Part shown: one piece after another, positions 54,381 through 63,987 of the stretch
How positions within the stretch are numbered: position 1 is the first letter of the stretch
Layout of the letters: each line of letters begins with the position of its first letter
DNA from: Pengzhenrongella sp031582905
Lineage (GTDB): Bacteria; Actinomycetota; Actinomycetes; Actinomycetales; Cellulomonadaceae
Reading direction: 5' to 3'
Length of the DNA stretch: 64,000 bases
NCBI RefSeq assembly: GCF_031582905.1
Contig: NZ_CP133990.1
Span: 1,054,001 to 1,118,000 of the forward strand
Made by a program: the position numbers and the translations under genes
The notes under the pieces: model-generated
What the model was told of the DNA's origin: nothing
Databases searched by the model: none
What the model saw: the letters and a program-made list of their open reading frames with translations, nothing else

Positions 54381-54919
54381 GGCTCATAACGTGGGGCCGG
54401 ACGCTGTGCGATCCCTGTGGCCTGCGTGTGGCTCATCCATGACCTCGGTCGGGACCACCTGGGCGCCGCCGTGCGCGCCATTCCGCATCAGCTCCGGACG
54501 ACGACGAACGTGGCCTGCGGACCGCTCCGGCGAGGACGGCGACGGGGAGCAGAGTGACCGCGCCGGTCGCGCCCCATCGCAACCGCCCCCGCGACATGCG
54601 TGGTGCCGGCGAGGAGGCCGAGGTCCTAGCCGAGGCCGAGGAGGACGAGCGCGACCGCGAGAAGCGCCACGCTGTGGTCGGGCGCGGTCGCCGCGACGGG
54701 CCCGGCTCCGAGCAGCGCCACGCCGGCGCGCTCGGGTGCGAGCTGGCCGAGCAGGTCGAGCGCTCGGCGTCTGGCGCGTCACCCCGTCAGGGCGAGGAAG
54801 CCACACGACTGCGGCCCATGGTCGCCAGACATGGTCCGCATAGGTTCCGCTCAGGTCGCTCGGCCACGGTGGCGGCCACACCCCGGGAACGGCCCGGGGA
54901 CATCGCAGGAGGATCCCTC
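54381..54919. other. 539-bp stretch without a convincing gene
   Basis: Open frames here lack start signals and family motifs. On the minus strand a membrane-like stretch (DHSVALLAVALVLLGLG, about 54680-54640) sits among stops, so a decayed membrane-protein gene is possible. Nothing firmer can be said. Confidence 0.45.
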
Positions 54920-55579
54920 ATGAACATCACTCGCAAGGTGGCTGCCGCTGGTGTGGCCGGCATCCTGGGCGTCACGGGGCTCGCCGTCGTCGTGGCACCC
55001 GTCGCCTCGGCGGTCACGGCCGACGACGGTGCCACGACCGTGAGCGACCGCGTCCAGGCGATCACCGAGGCTCTGGCAGGCCTCGTCACCGACGGGACGC
55101 TGACCCAGGAGCAGGCCGACTCCGTGGCCACGACCCTCGACGAGTCCGACGCCCTGCGCGGGCCGGGCGGTCACGGTCCCGGCCACGGTGGGGGAGGGGT
55201 GGACCTCTCGGTGGCTGCGGAAGCGCTCGGGATGACCGAGGACGAGCTGCGGACAGCGCTCGAGGTCGACGGCACCACGCTCACCGATGTGGCGCACGCG
55301 CAGGGCGTGGAGACGTCCGCGCTCGTCGACGCCCTGGTGGCTGACCAGACCGAGCGCCTGACCACGGCGGTCACCGAGGGCCGCCTCACGCAGGAGGAGG
55401 CGGACGATCGCATCGCGGCGCTGCCCGAGCGCATCGCCGCCGCGATCGAGGAGGAACTGCGAGGCGGCGGGCACGGGCGGGGCCCGCGCGGCGAACGTCG
55501 GTCCGGTGACGTCACGGGACGGGACAGCACGACCGACGCCGCGACCGCCGACGACGGCACGGCGGACGACGCCGCCTGA
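54920..55579 (+). CDS. Secreted Gly/His-rich protein of unknown function
   Basis: A 219-residue protein behind AGGAGG. The signal peptide KVAAAGVAGILGVTGLAVVV ends near Ala-Ser-Ala. The mature part has helical pairs ALAGLVTDGTLTQEQADSVA and LTTAVTEGRLTQEEADDRIA, a repeated 'T-x-G-x-L-T-Q-E-x-A-D' helix-turn unit, a Gly/His linker and an acidic tail. It is common in actinobacteria but unnamed. A strong terminator follows. Confidence 0.78.
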   Translation: MNITRKVAAAGVAGILGVTGLAVVVAPVASAVTADDGATTVSDRVQAITEALAGLVTDGTLTQEQADSVATTLDESDALRGPGGHGPGHGGGGVDLSVAAEALGMTEDELRTALEVDGTTLTDVAHAQGVETSALVDALVADQTERLTTAVTEGRLTQEEADDRIAALPERIAAAIEEELRGGGHGRGPRGERRSGDVTGRDSTTDAATADDGTADDAA

Positions 55580-55612
55580 CCGCTCTTTCTCACGCTCTCC
55601 GGGTTCGTCCAC

Positions 55613-55653
55613 GCGACAGGCCCGCCCCGGTGACGCCGGGGTGGGCCTGTCGC
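55613..55653 (+). terminator. Strong hairpin terminator
   Basis: GCGACAGGCCC (55613-55623) pairs with GGGCCTGTCGC (55643-55653), and the inner arms CCCCGG/CCGGGG extend the stem to 17 bp. It stands after the secreted-protein gene. Confidence 0.8.
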
Positions 55654-55757
55654 TCTCCCGCCCGATCACGGGCCTCGGTCGGGACCTCGGACGACGCACA
55701 GGGTTCGCACAGACGCTCCTCACGCGCTTTCGCGATCGACGGCGGCACAGTGAAGGC

Positions 55758-56231
55758 ATGAACGCGAGGCCTGCCGGGACCTCACCCCTGACACGAGCCG
55801 ACGGCTCCTCGGTCAGGGCCCTGGTCGCCGACGACGAGCCGGCGCTGGGGGAGCTGCCGTCCACCGTCCTGCGCGACGAGGGGTGGGTGGCGGACGCGGC
55901 GCTGTCAGGTCAGGCCGCCATCCGCTCGGCCAAGGCGACGGCACCCGACGTCGTCGTGCTCGACGTGATGCTGCCGGACCTGACGGGACTGGAGGTGCTG
56001 CGCCGCATCCGCGGGCTGCACGCGACCGTGCCGGTGCTGTTGCTCACCGCCAAGGACGCGGTCGAGGATCGCGTGGTCGGTGACCGCAAACGGACAGACC
56101 CAGGATGCCGCCCCGTGCAGCGTGTCGCCTGGCGACCGACGAGCCCGAGCGTGCCCGCGAGTCGCACGTCTCCGGCGCCTGACGACTCGGACTGGCGGGC
56201 CACGCCACCGGACTGCCGGGGGAGACCATGA
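55758..56231 (+). pseudogene. Truncated two-component response regulator
   Basis: From ATG 55758 the receiver domain is recognisable: VRALVADDEPALGELPSTVL (acidic pair), DVVVLDVMLPDLTGLEVLRR (phospho-Asp) and VPVLLLTAKDAVEDRVVG (Thr). After VVG at about 56085 the sequence no longer matches. The conserved Lys, the last helix and the DNA-binding domain are absent, and the frame runs on as unrelated residues to 56231. It is a genuine truncation, and no partner kinase remains. Confidence 0.8.
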
Positions 56232-56266
56232 CCGGAGGCCCCGATGCCCCAGGTCGCCCGATCGCG

Positions 56267-57111
56267 TCACGCCATGCGGTCGCGGGCTTCCTCGAGGCGC
56301 TCGAGCAGGTTTCCGAGTGAGTGCTCGAACTCCTCGCGCATGTCTTCCACCGCGAGCCGGTCGGCCAGCCGCGTGAGTGTGGGGTAGGCGCTGAGGTCCA
56401 ACGCGGACCGCTCCCCGCTCTTTCGGTCGGCGTCGCCGCGGGCGTCGATGGCGGTGGCCGGGTCCGCGCCCTCCGCCGAGGCCTCGAGGAGCAGGTGCCC
56501 GATGAGGAAGCTCCCGAACGCCCGATAGGCGTAGACCGCGGCGTCCTCGCTGAAACCGCGGGACAGCAGCGCGGCGAGAAAGCCCTCGATCCAGCGCAGG
56601 CTGCGCAGCGGGGGCGCAACCACGGGGCTGCGCGATGACGGGTCGCGATGAGGGGGAAGATCTGCGGGTGGTCCAGCGCGAGGCGGCGCACGCCGGCGGC
56701 GACCTTGCGCAGGAAGGTCTGCCAGTCGTCGTCGGGGCCGAGGAGCACCTGAGGGTCGGCGTAGAGCTGGTCCATCAGCCGGTCCACCATCGCGTCGAGC
56801 AGCTCGTCGCGGCTGTGGACGTACCGGTACAGCGCCATGCCCTCGACCTGGAGCGAGGCTCCGAGCTTACGCATGGACAGCTCGGCCAGCCCGTACTGGT
56901 CGACGAAGTCGATAGCCGCCTCGAGGACGACGGCCCGGCTCAGACCCGGTCGCAGCCGTCGCGCTCCCGGGGCGCCGGCCGTGGCCCGCTCGCTCGACGC
57001 GTCACCGTCCGGACGCACGTCGGACTGGCCGTTGGTGTTGCGGGGCGCGGGTCGTCCCGACACGGTCCTCCTCTCGACGCCGGTCCCGATGCTGGACCGA
57101 GCCGCGGACAT
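56267..57111 (-). pseudogene. TetR/AcrR-family regulator with TetR_C-type domain, frameshifted
   Basis: The N-terminal HTH is LSMRKLGASLQVEGMALYRY followed by VHSRDELLDAMVDRLMDQLY. The C-terminal ligand domain (VAPPLRSLRWIEGFLAALLS, then GFSEDAAVYAYRAFGSFLIG) is in the adjacent frame. One base is missing near 56615-56622 (after RHRAAPW). The joined protein of ~280 residues resembles tetracycline-repressor-like regulators. A long, charged N-terminal extension makes the true start uncertain. Target unknown. Confidence 0.76.
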
Positions 57112-57165
57112 CCTGGCGTCGTCCGACGGCGTCGTGCAGGGCCTTGCTCTCTGCTCCAGTCTAGG

Positions 57166-58280
57166 TGTTGTGGCTCATGAGGTTGGTGACGCCGGCGGGG
57201 GTGTGAGGGAGGGGTAGGTCCCGGCGGCAGGATGGAAGTGCGACCAACCTCCTGCGAGCTGAAGGACCTACCCCTCGATGACCCACGCTAACGCTCCGTT
57301 GACCCCTGCCGGCCGGCTCCGTCTGGTCCTGCGGTGCGAGTCCCGTCCGATCGCGCACGTCGCGGCTGAGGCCGGGGTGTCGCGCCAGTGCCTGTCGAAG
57401 TGGAAGACCCGGTACGACGACCTCGGCGACGCCGGCCTGGTCGACCGGCCCAGCGTCCCGCACCGCACCCCGACCCAGGTCCCGGCCGACGTGGTCGAGC
57501 AAATCGAGACGTGGCGGCGCACGCACAAGTGGACCGCCCGGCAGATCCACCTCGAGCTGATCCGCACCGGACACACGGTGTCCCTGGCGACCGTGTCACG
57601 GTGGCTGGTCCGGTTGGGGATCAACCGCCGCCGCGACATCGACCCCGACGGGCAGACCAACCGCACCACCACGGCGATCACGGCCCGGTACCCCGGGCAC
57701 ATGGTGCACTTGGACGTGAAGAAGGTCGGCCGCATCCCCGACGGGGGCGGATGGCGCGCCCACGGCCGCGGCTCAGCCCAGGACAAGGCCGCCCGGCGCG
57801 CCAAGACAACCGGGGCCCGTGCGGGGTACGTGTACCTGCACTCGGCGATCGACGGGTACTCCCGGCTGGCGTACACCGAACACCTCGCGGACGAGAAGGC
57901 CGTCACCACCATCGGGTTCTTCCACCGGGCCCGGGCGTTCTTCGCCGCTCACGGCATCGTGCGCCTGGTCCGCGTCGTCACCGACAACGGCGCTAACTAC
58001 AAGGCCACCGCGTTCGCCCGCACCGTGACCGCCGTCGCGTCCCGCCACCAGCGCATCCGCCCCCACACCCCGCGCCACAACGGCAAGGTCGAGCGGTACA
58101 ACCGGACCCTGGCCGAGGAGCTCCTCTACGCCCGCGTCTGGACCTGCGAGGACGAGCGCGCCGCGGCCATCACGATGTGGAACGTGCACTACAACTACCA
58201 TCGCGCTCACACTGCCGCCGGCAACCAACCACCGGCCTCACGCCTGCACGCAGGCGTCACCAACGTCCTGAGCCAGAACA
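57166..58280 (+). mobile_element. IS481-family insertion sequence, intact
   Basis: A 1115-bp element with ~32-bp imperfect inverted ends (57166-57197 and 58249-58280, both starting TGTT and sharing GTTGGTGACGCC). The 6-bp duplication TCTAGG flanks it (57160-57165 and 58281-58286), with the central CTAG that IS481 elements prefer. The transposase stop is supplied by this flanking TAG. Confidence 0.93.
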
Positions 58281-58285
58281 TCTAG
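57278..58285 (+). CDS. IS481-family transposase
   Basis: A 335-residue transposase. The HTH is VAAEAGVSRQCLSKWKTRYD and the DDE triad is in GHMVHLDVKKVG, VVTDNGANYK and HNGKVERYNRTLAEEL. It ends LSQNI with the TAG at 58283-58285, just outside the inverted repeat. The family usually has 320-345 residues, so it is complete and probably active. Confidence 0.95.
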   Translation: MTHANAPLTPAGRLRLVLRCESRPIAHVAAEAGVSRQCLSKWKTRYDDLGDAGLVDRPSVPHRTPTQVPADVVEQIETWRRTHKWTARQIHLELIRTGHTVSLATVSRWLVRLGINRRRDIDPDGQTNRTTTAITARYPGHMVHLDVKKVGRIPDGGGWRAHGRGSAQDKAARRAKTTGARAGYVYLHSAIDGYSRLAYTEHLADEKAVTTIGFFHRARAFFAAHGIVRLVRVVTDNGANYKATAFARTVTAVASRHQRIRPHTPRHNGKVERYNRTLAEELLYARVWTCEDERAAAITMWNVHYNYHRAHTAAGNQPPASRLHAGVTNVLSQNI

Positions 58286-58415
58286 GTGCTGCGATCAGCG
58301 CCCGATCGTCCACGGGGGCGCCGAGCGTGCCGTTGGGCGGAGACAGTGCTTTACGCTGTAATCGCACTTTCGGACGCGCGCCGCGGCCGACCCGCACGCC
58401 GTCGTCAGGAGCGTC

Positions 58416-58853
58416 ATGCCGATCAGCGAGGACCAGGCGTTCCTGGTCGCCCGGTCGGCGGCGTACGACCGGGACTCGCAGCGCATCGGGCCGGTCGTGG
58501 GGATCTACTCCGACAACCACACCGGACGCCCCGAGTGGGTGACGGTCGCGGTCGAGGCGGATGTCGCGTCGTCGGCCCCGGCGCAGCAGGCGGACGACGT
58601 GCGGTTCGCGCCCCTGGCCAGCGCCACGTATGCGCGAGGCCGGCTGCTGCTGGACGTCACCCGGCGTCAGGTCGCCGACGCTCCGCGTGTGCCGGGCGGT
58701 GATGAGCTCGACGGCGGAGCGGAGGCGGTGCTGTACGCCCACTACGGACTCTCCCCGGCCGGTGACACCGACGTCGACCCGGTCACCGGCACCACCCCGC
58801 GCGCGGATGCGGACGGCTCTGACCACAGTCTGCTCCCGCCCGCCGAGCGCTAG
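58416..58853 (+). CDS. PRC-barrel-like stress protein
   Basis: A 145-residue protein behind AGGAG. RDSQRIGPVVGIYSDNHTGR, then PEWVTVAVEAD, and FAPLASATYARGRLLLDV match a degenerate PRC-barrel, followed by an acidic helical end (EAVLYAHYGLSPAGDTD). The same YGL motif appears in the next gene, suggesting a diverged duplicate. Function unknown. Confidence 0.75.
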   Translation: MPISEDQAFLVARSAAYDRDSQRIGPVVGIYSDNHTGRPEWVTVAVEADVASSAPAQQADDVRFAPLASATYARGRLLLDVTRRQVADAPRVPGGDELDGGAEAVLYAHYGLSPAGDTDVDPVTGTTPRADADGSDHSLLPPAER

Positions 58854-59100
58854 GCCTGGTCGCCCGCGGGATCGCAGACGGCGGGCCTTCGCGACGTCGA
58901 CATCACCTACGTGGGCAGTGCTTTCGCAGGTCAGGAGCCTTTTCATCGTTCGGCTTGCCGGGCCCATCCGCCCGTGTTGACATTGTAAACGTGCTCGTGT
59001 CGGGCCTCGGAAGCGCGTCGCAAGCGACGCCAGCACAGGCCCGACCGTGTCTGCCCGCGTGGGCAGATGAACGCATTCCGTACACACCGATGGAGGAAGC

Positions 59101-59940
59101 ATGGTCACCACCAGCGAGATCCAGAGCCTGCTGACGTCCGGCGGCACCGTCATCGGCACCGATGGCGACAAGATCGGCAAGGTCGGCCAGGTGTTCCTGG
59201 ACGACGTGAGCGGGAACCCGGAGTGGGTCACGGCCAGCACCGGACTGTTCGGTACCGCCGAGTCCTTCATCCCGCTGACCCAGGCCACCGTGCAGGGCGA
59301 CCAGATCGTGGTTCCCTACGACAAGGCCAAGGTCAAGGGCGCGCCGCGGGTCGAGGACTCCGACGGCCACCTGTCCGAGACCGAGGAGGCGGAGCTCTAC
59401 CGCTACTACGGCCTGGACTACACGTCGGGCTACGACTCCACCACGACCGCGGGTGTCGACACCACGACCACCGGCCTGGCCTCGACGACCGGCGGCACGG
59501 ACGTCAACGAGCACGGCACGGTCGGCCACGACACCTCCGGCCCGACCACCGACTCGGCGATGACACGCTCCGAGGAGCAGTTGCACGTGGGCACCGAGCG
59601 TGTGCAGACCGGTCGCGCCCGCCTGCGCAAGTACGTCGTGACCGAGCAGCAGACCGCCACGGTCCCGGTCAGCCACGAGGAGGTCCGCCTCGAGCGCGAG
59701 CCCATCACCGACGCCAACATCGGTGACGCGCTTGACGGTCCGGCCATCAGCGAGGAGGAGCACGAGGTGGTCCTCACCGAGGAGCGCCCCGTGGTCGCCA
59801 AGGAGACCGTCCCGGTCGAGCGCGTGCGCCTTGACACCGACGTGGTCACCGAGCAGCAGACCGTCACGGAGAACGTCCGCAAGGAAGAGATCGAGCTGGG
59901 CGGCGACAGCGACACCCGTCGCGGCACCACCGGCCGCTGA
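59101..59940 (+). CDS. PRC-barrel and DUF2382 (YsnF/AvaK) domain protein
   Basis: A 279-residue protein behind GGAGG. The PRC barrel covers residues 5-95 (GTDGDKIGKVGQVFLDDVSG, then PEWVTASTGLFGTAESFIPL). A Thr/Gly linker follows, then DUF2382 with paired repeats VVTEQQTATVPVSHEEVRLE and VVTEQQTVTENVRKEEIEL. YsnF-type proteins are induced by general stress in other bacteria; direct evidence here is lacking. A strong terminator follows. Confidence 0.88.
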   Translation: MVTTSEIQSLLTSGGTVIGTDGDKIGKVGQVFLDDVSGNPEWVTASTGLFGTAESFIPLTQATVQGDQIVVPYDKAKVKGAPRVEDSDGHLSETEEAELYRYYGLDYTSGYDSTTTAGVDTTTTGLASTTGGTDVNEHGTVGHDTSGPTTDSAMTRSEEQLHVGTERVQTGRARLRKYVVTEQQTATVPVSHEEVRLEREPITDANIGDALDGPAISEEEHEVVLTEERPVVAKETVPVERVRLDTDVVTEQQTVTENVRKEEIELGGDSDTRRGTTGR

Positions 59941-59997
59941 CTCCCCCAGCCGCTGACGTCGCCCGGTCGGGTGGCGCTCCGGCACGCACGACCCGCC

Positions 59998-60036
59998 GAC
60001 GGCCGGTCCCTGGGGCACTCCCAGGGACCGGCCGTC
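59998..60036 (+). terminator. Strong hairpin terminator after the PRC/DUF2382 gene
   Basis: GACGGCCGGTCCCTGGG and CCCAGGGACCGGCCGTC form a perfect 17-bp stem with a 5-base loop. Confidence 0.85.
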
Positions 60037-60089
60037 GCCGTCACCGGACACGCCGCGCACCGCGGCACTTCACGAGAGGCGCCACCACC

Positions 60090-60734
60090 ATGAGCACTCC
60101 CCACGGGTCCAGCACCCCCGAGTCGGCCGGGACACCCAGCGGCGCCGTCTCGCCCAAGAGCTTCGGTCGCGACCGTGAGAGCGTCGTCGCGCGCGAGAAG
60201 GAGCAGTACGGCGGCATCAAGTTCGGCTCGGCCTTCTTCGGCTGGCTGACCGCCACCGGTACCGCCGTCCTGCTCACCGCGCTGGCGGCCGCCGCCGGGA
60301 CGGCCGTCGGCGTCGCCAGCAACACCGACGTCGCCGAGGCGGCTGACCAGGCGGCGTCGGACCCGGGCACGGTCGGCCTCGTCGGCGGGATCGTGCTGCT
60401 CGTCGTGCTGTTCGTCGCGTACTACTGCGGCGGCTACGTCGCCGGGCGCATGGCGCGCTTCAACGGAGCTAAGCAGGGCGTGGCCGTCTGGCTGTGGGCC
60501 GTCGTCATCGCCCTCGCCGTCGCCGTCCTCGCCGCGGTCGCCGGGGATCAGTTCAACGTCCTGGGGCAGCTCAACAGCTTCCCCCGCATCCCGGTCTCCG
60601 AGGGTGACGTGACGACCGGCGGCATCATCGCGCTCCTCGTCATCGCCGCCGCCAGCCTCGCCGGCGCGGTCCTCGGCGGTCTCGCCGGCATGCGCTTCCA
60701 CCGCAAGGTCGACAAGGCCGGCCTGGGCCGCTGA
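60090..60734 (+). CDS. Multi-pass membrane protein of unknown function
   Basis: A 214-residue protein with four hydrophobic segments: FGWLTATGTAVLLTALAAAA, GLVGGIVLLVVLFVAYYCGG, VAVWLWAVVIALAVAVLAAV and IIALLVIAAASLAGAVLGGL. Its soluble N-terminus contains REKEQYGGIKFGSAFFGWL, a motif common in actinobacterial stress-cluster membrane proteins. It lies between two DUF2382 genes, so a shared stress role is likely but unproven. Confidence 0.8.
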   Translation: MSTPHGSSTPESAGTPSGAVSPKSFGRDRESVVAREKEQYGGIKFGSAFFGWLTATGTAVLLTALAAAAGTAVGVASNTDVAEAADQAASDPGTVGLVGGIVLLVVLFVAYYCGGYVAGRMARFNGAKQGVAVWLWAVVIALAVAVLAAVAGDQFNVLGQLNSFPRIPVSEGDVTTGGIIALLVIAAASLAGAVLGGLAGMRFHRKVDKAGLGR

Positions 60735-60775
60735 CACCCGGCGCAGGGCGAACCCCATCACCTCGAGGAGACGAC

Positions 60776-61174
60776 ATGGAAGACATCCGACCGACGTCCG
60801 ACGACGCGGTGGACGTGGTGCTGTCCGAGGAGCGGCTGGTCGCCGGGACACAGGTCGTGGAGCGCGCCCGCGTCCGGGTCAGCAAGCGCGTGGTGGTCGA
60901 GGAGCGGACGGTGACCGTCCAGGTGCGCCGCGAGGAGCTCGTCGTCGAGGAGGTGCCGTCGGCACCCGACGCGGTCGCCGCCGGCCGTCCCGCGACCCCC
61001 GGGCCGGTGCTCGAGCTCGTCCTCGCCGAGGAGGAGGTCGAGGTCGTCACGCGCGTCGTCCCCCGGGAGCGGGTCCGCGTCTACGTCGACACCGTCGAGT
61101 CCGCACAGACCGTGTCCACGACCCTCGCCCACGAAGAGGTCGATCTCGACGCCGAACGCGGCCCGCGGCGGTGA
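60776..61174 (+). CDS. DUF2382 domain protein (YsnF-like, stand-alone)
   Basis: A 132-residue protein behind GAGGAG. DUF2382 repeats are visible: VVLSEERLVAGTQVVERARV, then VSKRVVVEERTVTVQVRREE and VLAEEEVEVVTRVVPRERV. There is no PRC barrel. It follows the membrane protein by 41 bases and may be co-transcribed with it. Confidence 0.83.
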   Translation: MEDIRPTSDDAVDVVLSEERLVAGTQVVERARVRVSKRVVVEERTVTVQVRREELVVEEVPSAPDAVAAGRPATPGPVLELVLAEEEVEVVTRVVPRERVRVYVDTVESAQTVSTTLAHEEVDLDAERGPRR

Positions 61175-61377
61175 TCACGGCAGTCGTGGGCGCAGGTGCG
61201 TGGGGGTGACGACCGTGGCCGTCGTGCGACGCCGGCACGTCGCCACGGACCGGGGCGGGATGTGACGAGCCGATCGTCCGTGGGCGGCGTCCCGTCCCGG
61301 GGGCATCCGCGAGAATGGTCGGGGTCGATGCGGTGCACCGACCTGCTACAGGTGGACGAGCGTCGGAGGGTGATGTG

Positions 61378-63987
61378 GTGACCGGTCCGGGCGGTGCGTC
61401 GACGGAGGCTCGGGCGGCGGAAGCGTTGACGCGCGATGCGGCGCGGACGGCCGCAGCGCGGCGCCTGCTGGATGCGGGAGCGATCGAGGACAACGCGCTG
61501 CAGACGTTGGCCGGGGTCGCGGTGCAGCTGCTCGGCACCCGGTCGGCCGAGATCTCCCTGCTGACCGACGAACGGGTCATCGTCGCGGCGGTGGATGCGC
61601 TGCCCGGGCTCGCCGGTACACGCACCAGCCTCGAGTCCGCCCTGTGCACCCAGGCAGCCGCCGAGGGCGCCGCGGTCGTGGTCACGGATGCCGCGCACGA
61701 CCCGCGCACGGCGCACCTGGCCGGGGTGGCGCGCGGTGAGCTCGGCGCCTACGTGGCTGTGCCGGTCGTCAGCGACAACCACGAGGTCGTCGGCGCCTTC
61801 TGCGCCTACGAGCCCGTGCCCCGGGCGTGGGACGAGAACGACGTGGAGACGCTCCGCCATCTTGCTGCCGCTGCGGCGGCACGTCTGGAGGTCGGTGCAC
61901 TGGACCGGCAGTACGGCGCCACCAGCCGTGAGGCGCTGCTGACCGCGGCGGTGGACGCCGCGGCGGTCGGGACGTTCCAGTGGGACCTGCGCAACGGGGC
62001 ACTGCGCTGGGACACCTCGCTGCTCGAGGCGTTCCAGTACGACGAGGAGACCTTCGGCGGGACGATCGACGCGTTCGACGCACGCGTCCACACCGATGAC
62101 CTGCCGCAGGTGACCGACGCGCTGGAGCGGGCCATCGCGTCCTGCGGCGTCTACGAGGCGGAGTTCCGGGTCTGCCGGCCCGACGGCACGACGCGGTGGC
62201 TCGTCGCTCGGGGCCGGGCGCTGCCCGGTGTGGACGGCCGCGCCCACCAGGTGGTCGGCGTGACGACGGACACCACGGCCCTGCGCCTCCAGGAGGACCG
62301 GGTGCGCGAGGTGCTCGAGGGCATGAGCGTGGGGTACTACCGCCTCGACGCGGACTGGCGGTTCGCGTACGTCAACGCCGAGGCCGAGCGCATCCTCGGT
62401 CAGCCCCGCACGCGCCTGCTGGGCGAGGACGTGTGGGAGCTCTTCCCCGCCGCCGTCGGCGCCCCGTTCCAGACCAGCTACCGTCATGTCGCCGCCACGG
62501 GGGAGGGCGTCGTCTTCGACGCCTACTACCCGGCGCCCCTCGACGCCTGGTACGAGGTCCGTGCCGTGCCCGAACGTGGCGGTGTGGCCGCGTTCTTCAC
62601 CGACGTCACCGCGCGCCGGCGCGCCCTGGACGCGGCCCAGCGCGCCGAGCACCGGGCCACCTTGCTCGGCCGCGTCGGTACGGCGATGGCCGAGGTCCAG
62701 GAACCGGTCGACGGGCTGCGGACCGTGCTGACGATCCTGGTGCCCGCCCTGGCGGACTTCGCGATCGCGAGCGTCCTGGAGGACGGCGCGCACGGCTGGC
62801 AGCACCACATGCGCGACGTCGCCGGTCACCACCGTGACCCGCGCCTGCAGCCGGTCCTCGAGGAGTACCTGGAGGTGCGGGTGCCGGCCCTGACGACCAC
62901 GTCGCCGGCCGCCCGTGCCCTGGCCACCGGGCGGCCGGCCGCGGTCGTCGACGCAGGACGCGCGGAGTCCGGGCAGGTGCTGGAGCCGGGCGAGGCCGCC
63001 ACCCTGCTGCAGCGGCTCACGCCGCACGCGACCGTCGTGTTCCCGCTGCGCGGCCGCGGACAGGTGCGCGGCATGCTCACGCTGGTCAACGGGCCGGCGC
63101 GCGGCACGTTCACCCCGGACGACGTCGCGATAGTGCAGGACGCCGTGGCCCAGATCGGGCTGGCGCTGGACAACGCGCAGCTGCAGGCAACGCGGCGCAA
63201 CCTCGTCGAGGAGCTCCAGCGCAGCCTGCTCACCCGCCTGCCCGAGCCCGACCACCTGCAGCTGGCGGCCAGGTACGTGCCGGCGGCCGCGGCCGCCCAG
63301 GTCGGGGGCGACTGGTACGACGCCTTCCTCGTCCGCGACGGGGCCACCTGCCTGGTCATCGGGGACGTCACCGGCCACGACCTGCACGCCGCCGTCGCCA
63401 TGGCCCAGATCCGCAACGTCCTGCGCGGCGGCGCGCACGCCGTGGTCAACCCGCCGGCGAAGATCCTGCAGTCCCTCGACTGGGCCATGCACGACCTGGG
63501 CATCGACGTCCTCAGCAGCGGCATCCTGGCCAAGATCGAGCAGCCCGCCGAGCTGGCCGAGCGGGGGCAGCGGCTGCTGCGCTGGTCGAACGCCGGCCAC
63601 CTGCCGCCGCTGCTGCTCCACCCCGACGGGACCGCCGAGCTGCTCTCCCACCCCACCGACCTGCTGCTCGGTGTCCACGCGCACACGTCACGGACCGACC
63701 ACACCCACGTGGTGGCGTCCGGGAGCACCGTTCTGCTCTACACCGACGGCCTCGTGGAACGCCGTGGCGAGTCGCTCACGGAAGGCCTGGAGAGGCTCCG
63801 GACCACCGTGGAGCGCCACGCCCACGTGTCGCTGGAGCAGCTGTGCGACGTCCTCATCGCCGACCTCGCGCACGACAGCCCCGACGACGTCGCGCTCCTC
63901 GCCGTACGCGCGCACGACGAAGACCAGCCGCGCCCGGCTGAAGCAGGTCCCCGGCATGTCCCCGCCGAAGAGCGCGCGGCAGGCTGA
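61378..63987 (+). CDS. GAF/PAS/GAF-SpoIIE (PP2C) serine phosphatase
   Basis: A protein of ~869 residues from GTG 61378 (GGAGGG site; the frame opens 63 bases earlier). Domain order: GAF (~30-170, LLTDERVIVAAVDALPGLAG), two PAS domains (~180-420; DDLPQVTDALERAI and YYRLDADWRFAYVNAEAERI), a second GAF (~430-600), then the SpoIIE phosphatase (~620-845). Phosphatase motifs are AQVGGDWYDAF, CLVIGDVTGHD, RWSNAGHLPPLLL, VLLYTDGLVERR and PDDVALLAVR. It is intact, unlike the copy at 13.7 kb. It would dephosphorylate an anti-sigma antagonist in response to signals; the partner is not in the window. Confidence 0.9.
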   Translation: MTGPGGASTEARAAEALTRDAARTAAARRLLDAGAIEDNALQTLAGVAVQLLGTRSAEISLLTDERVIVAAVDALPGLAGTRTSLESALCTQAAAEGAAVVVTDAAHDPRTAHLAGVARGELGAYVAVPVVSDNHEVVGAFCAYEPVPRAWDENDVETLRHLAAAAAARLEVGALDRQYGATSREALLTAAVDAAAVGTFQWDLRNGALRWDTSLLEAFQYDEETFGGTIDAFDARVHTDDLPQVTDALERAIASCGVYEAEFRVCRPDGTTRWLVARGRALPGVDGRAHQVVGVTTDTTALRLQEDRVREVLEGMSVGYYRLDADWRFAYVNAEAERILGQPRTRLLGEDVWELFPAAVGAPFQTSYRHVAATGEGVVFDAYYPAPLDAWYEVRAVPERGGVAAFFTDVTARRRALDAAQRAEHRATLLGRVGTAMAEVQEPVDGLRTVLTILVPALADFAIASVLEDGAHGWQHHMRDVAGHHRDPRLQPVLEEYLEVRVPALTTTSPAARALATGRPAAVVDAGRAESGQVLEPGEAATLLQRLTPHATVVFPLRGRGQVRGMLTLVNGPARGTFTPDDVAIVQDAVAQIGLALDNAQLQATRRNLVEELQRSLLTRLPEPDHLQLAARYVPAAAAAQVGGDWYDAFLVRDGATCLVIGDVTGHDLHAAVAMAQIRNVLRGGAHAVVNPPAKILQSLDWAMHDLGIDVLSSGILAKIEQPAELAERGQRLLRWSNAGHLPPLLLHPDGTAELLSHPTDLLLGVHAHTSRTDHTHVVASGSTVLLYTDGLVERRGESLTEGLERLRTTVERHAHVSLEQLCDVLIADLAHDSPDDVALLAVRAHDEDQPRPAEAGPRHVPAEERAAG

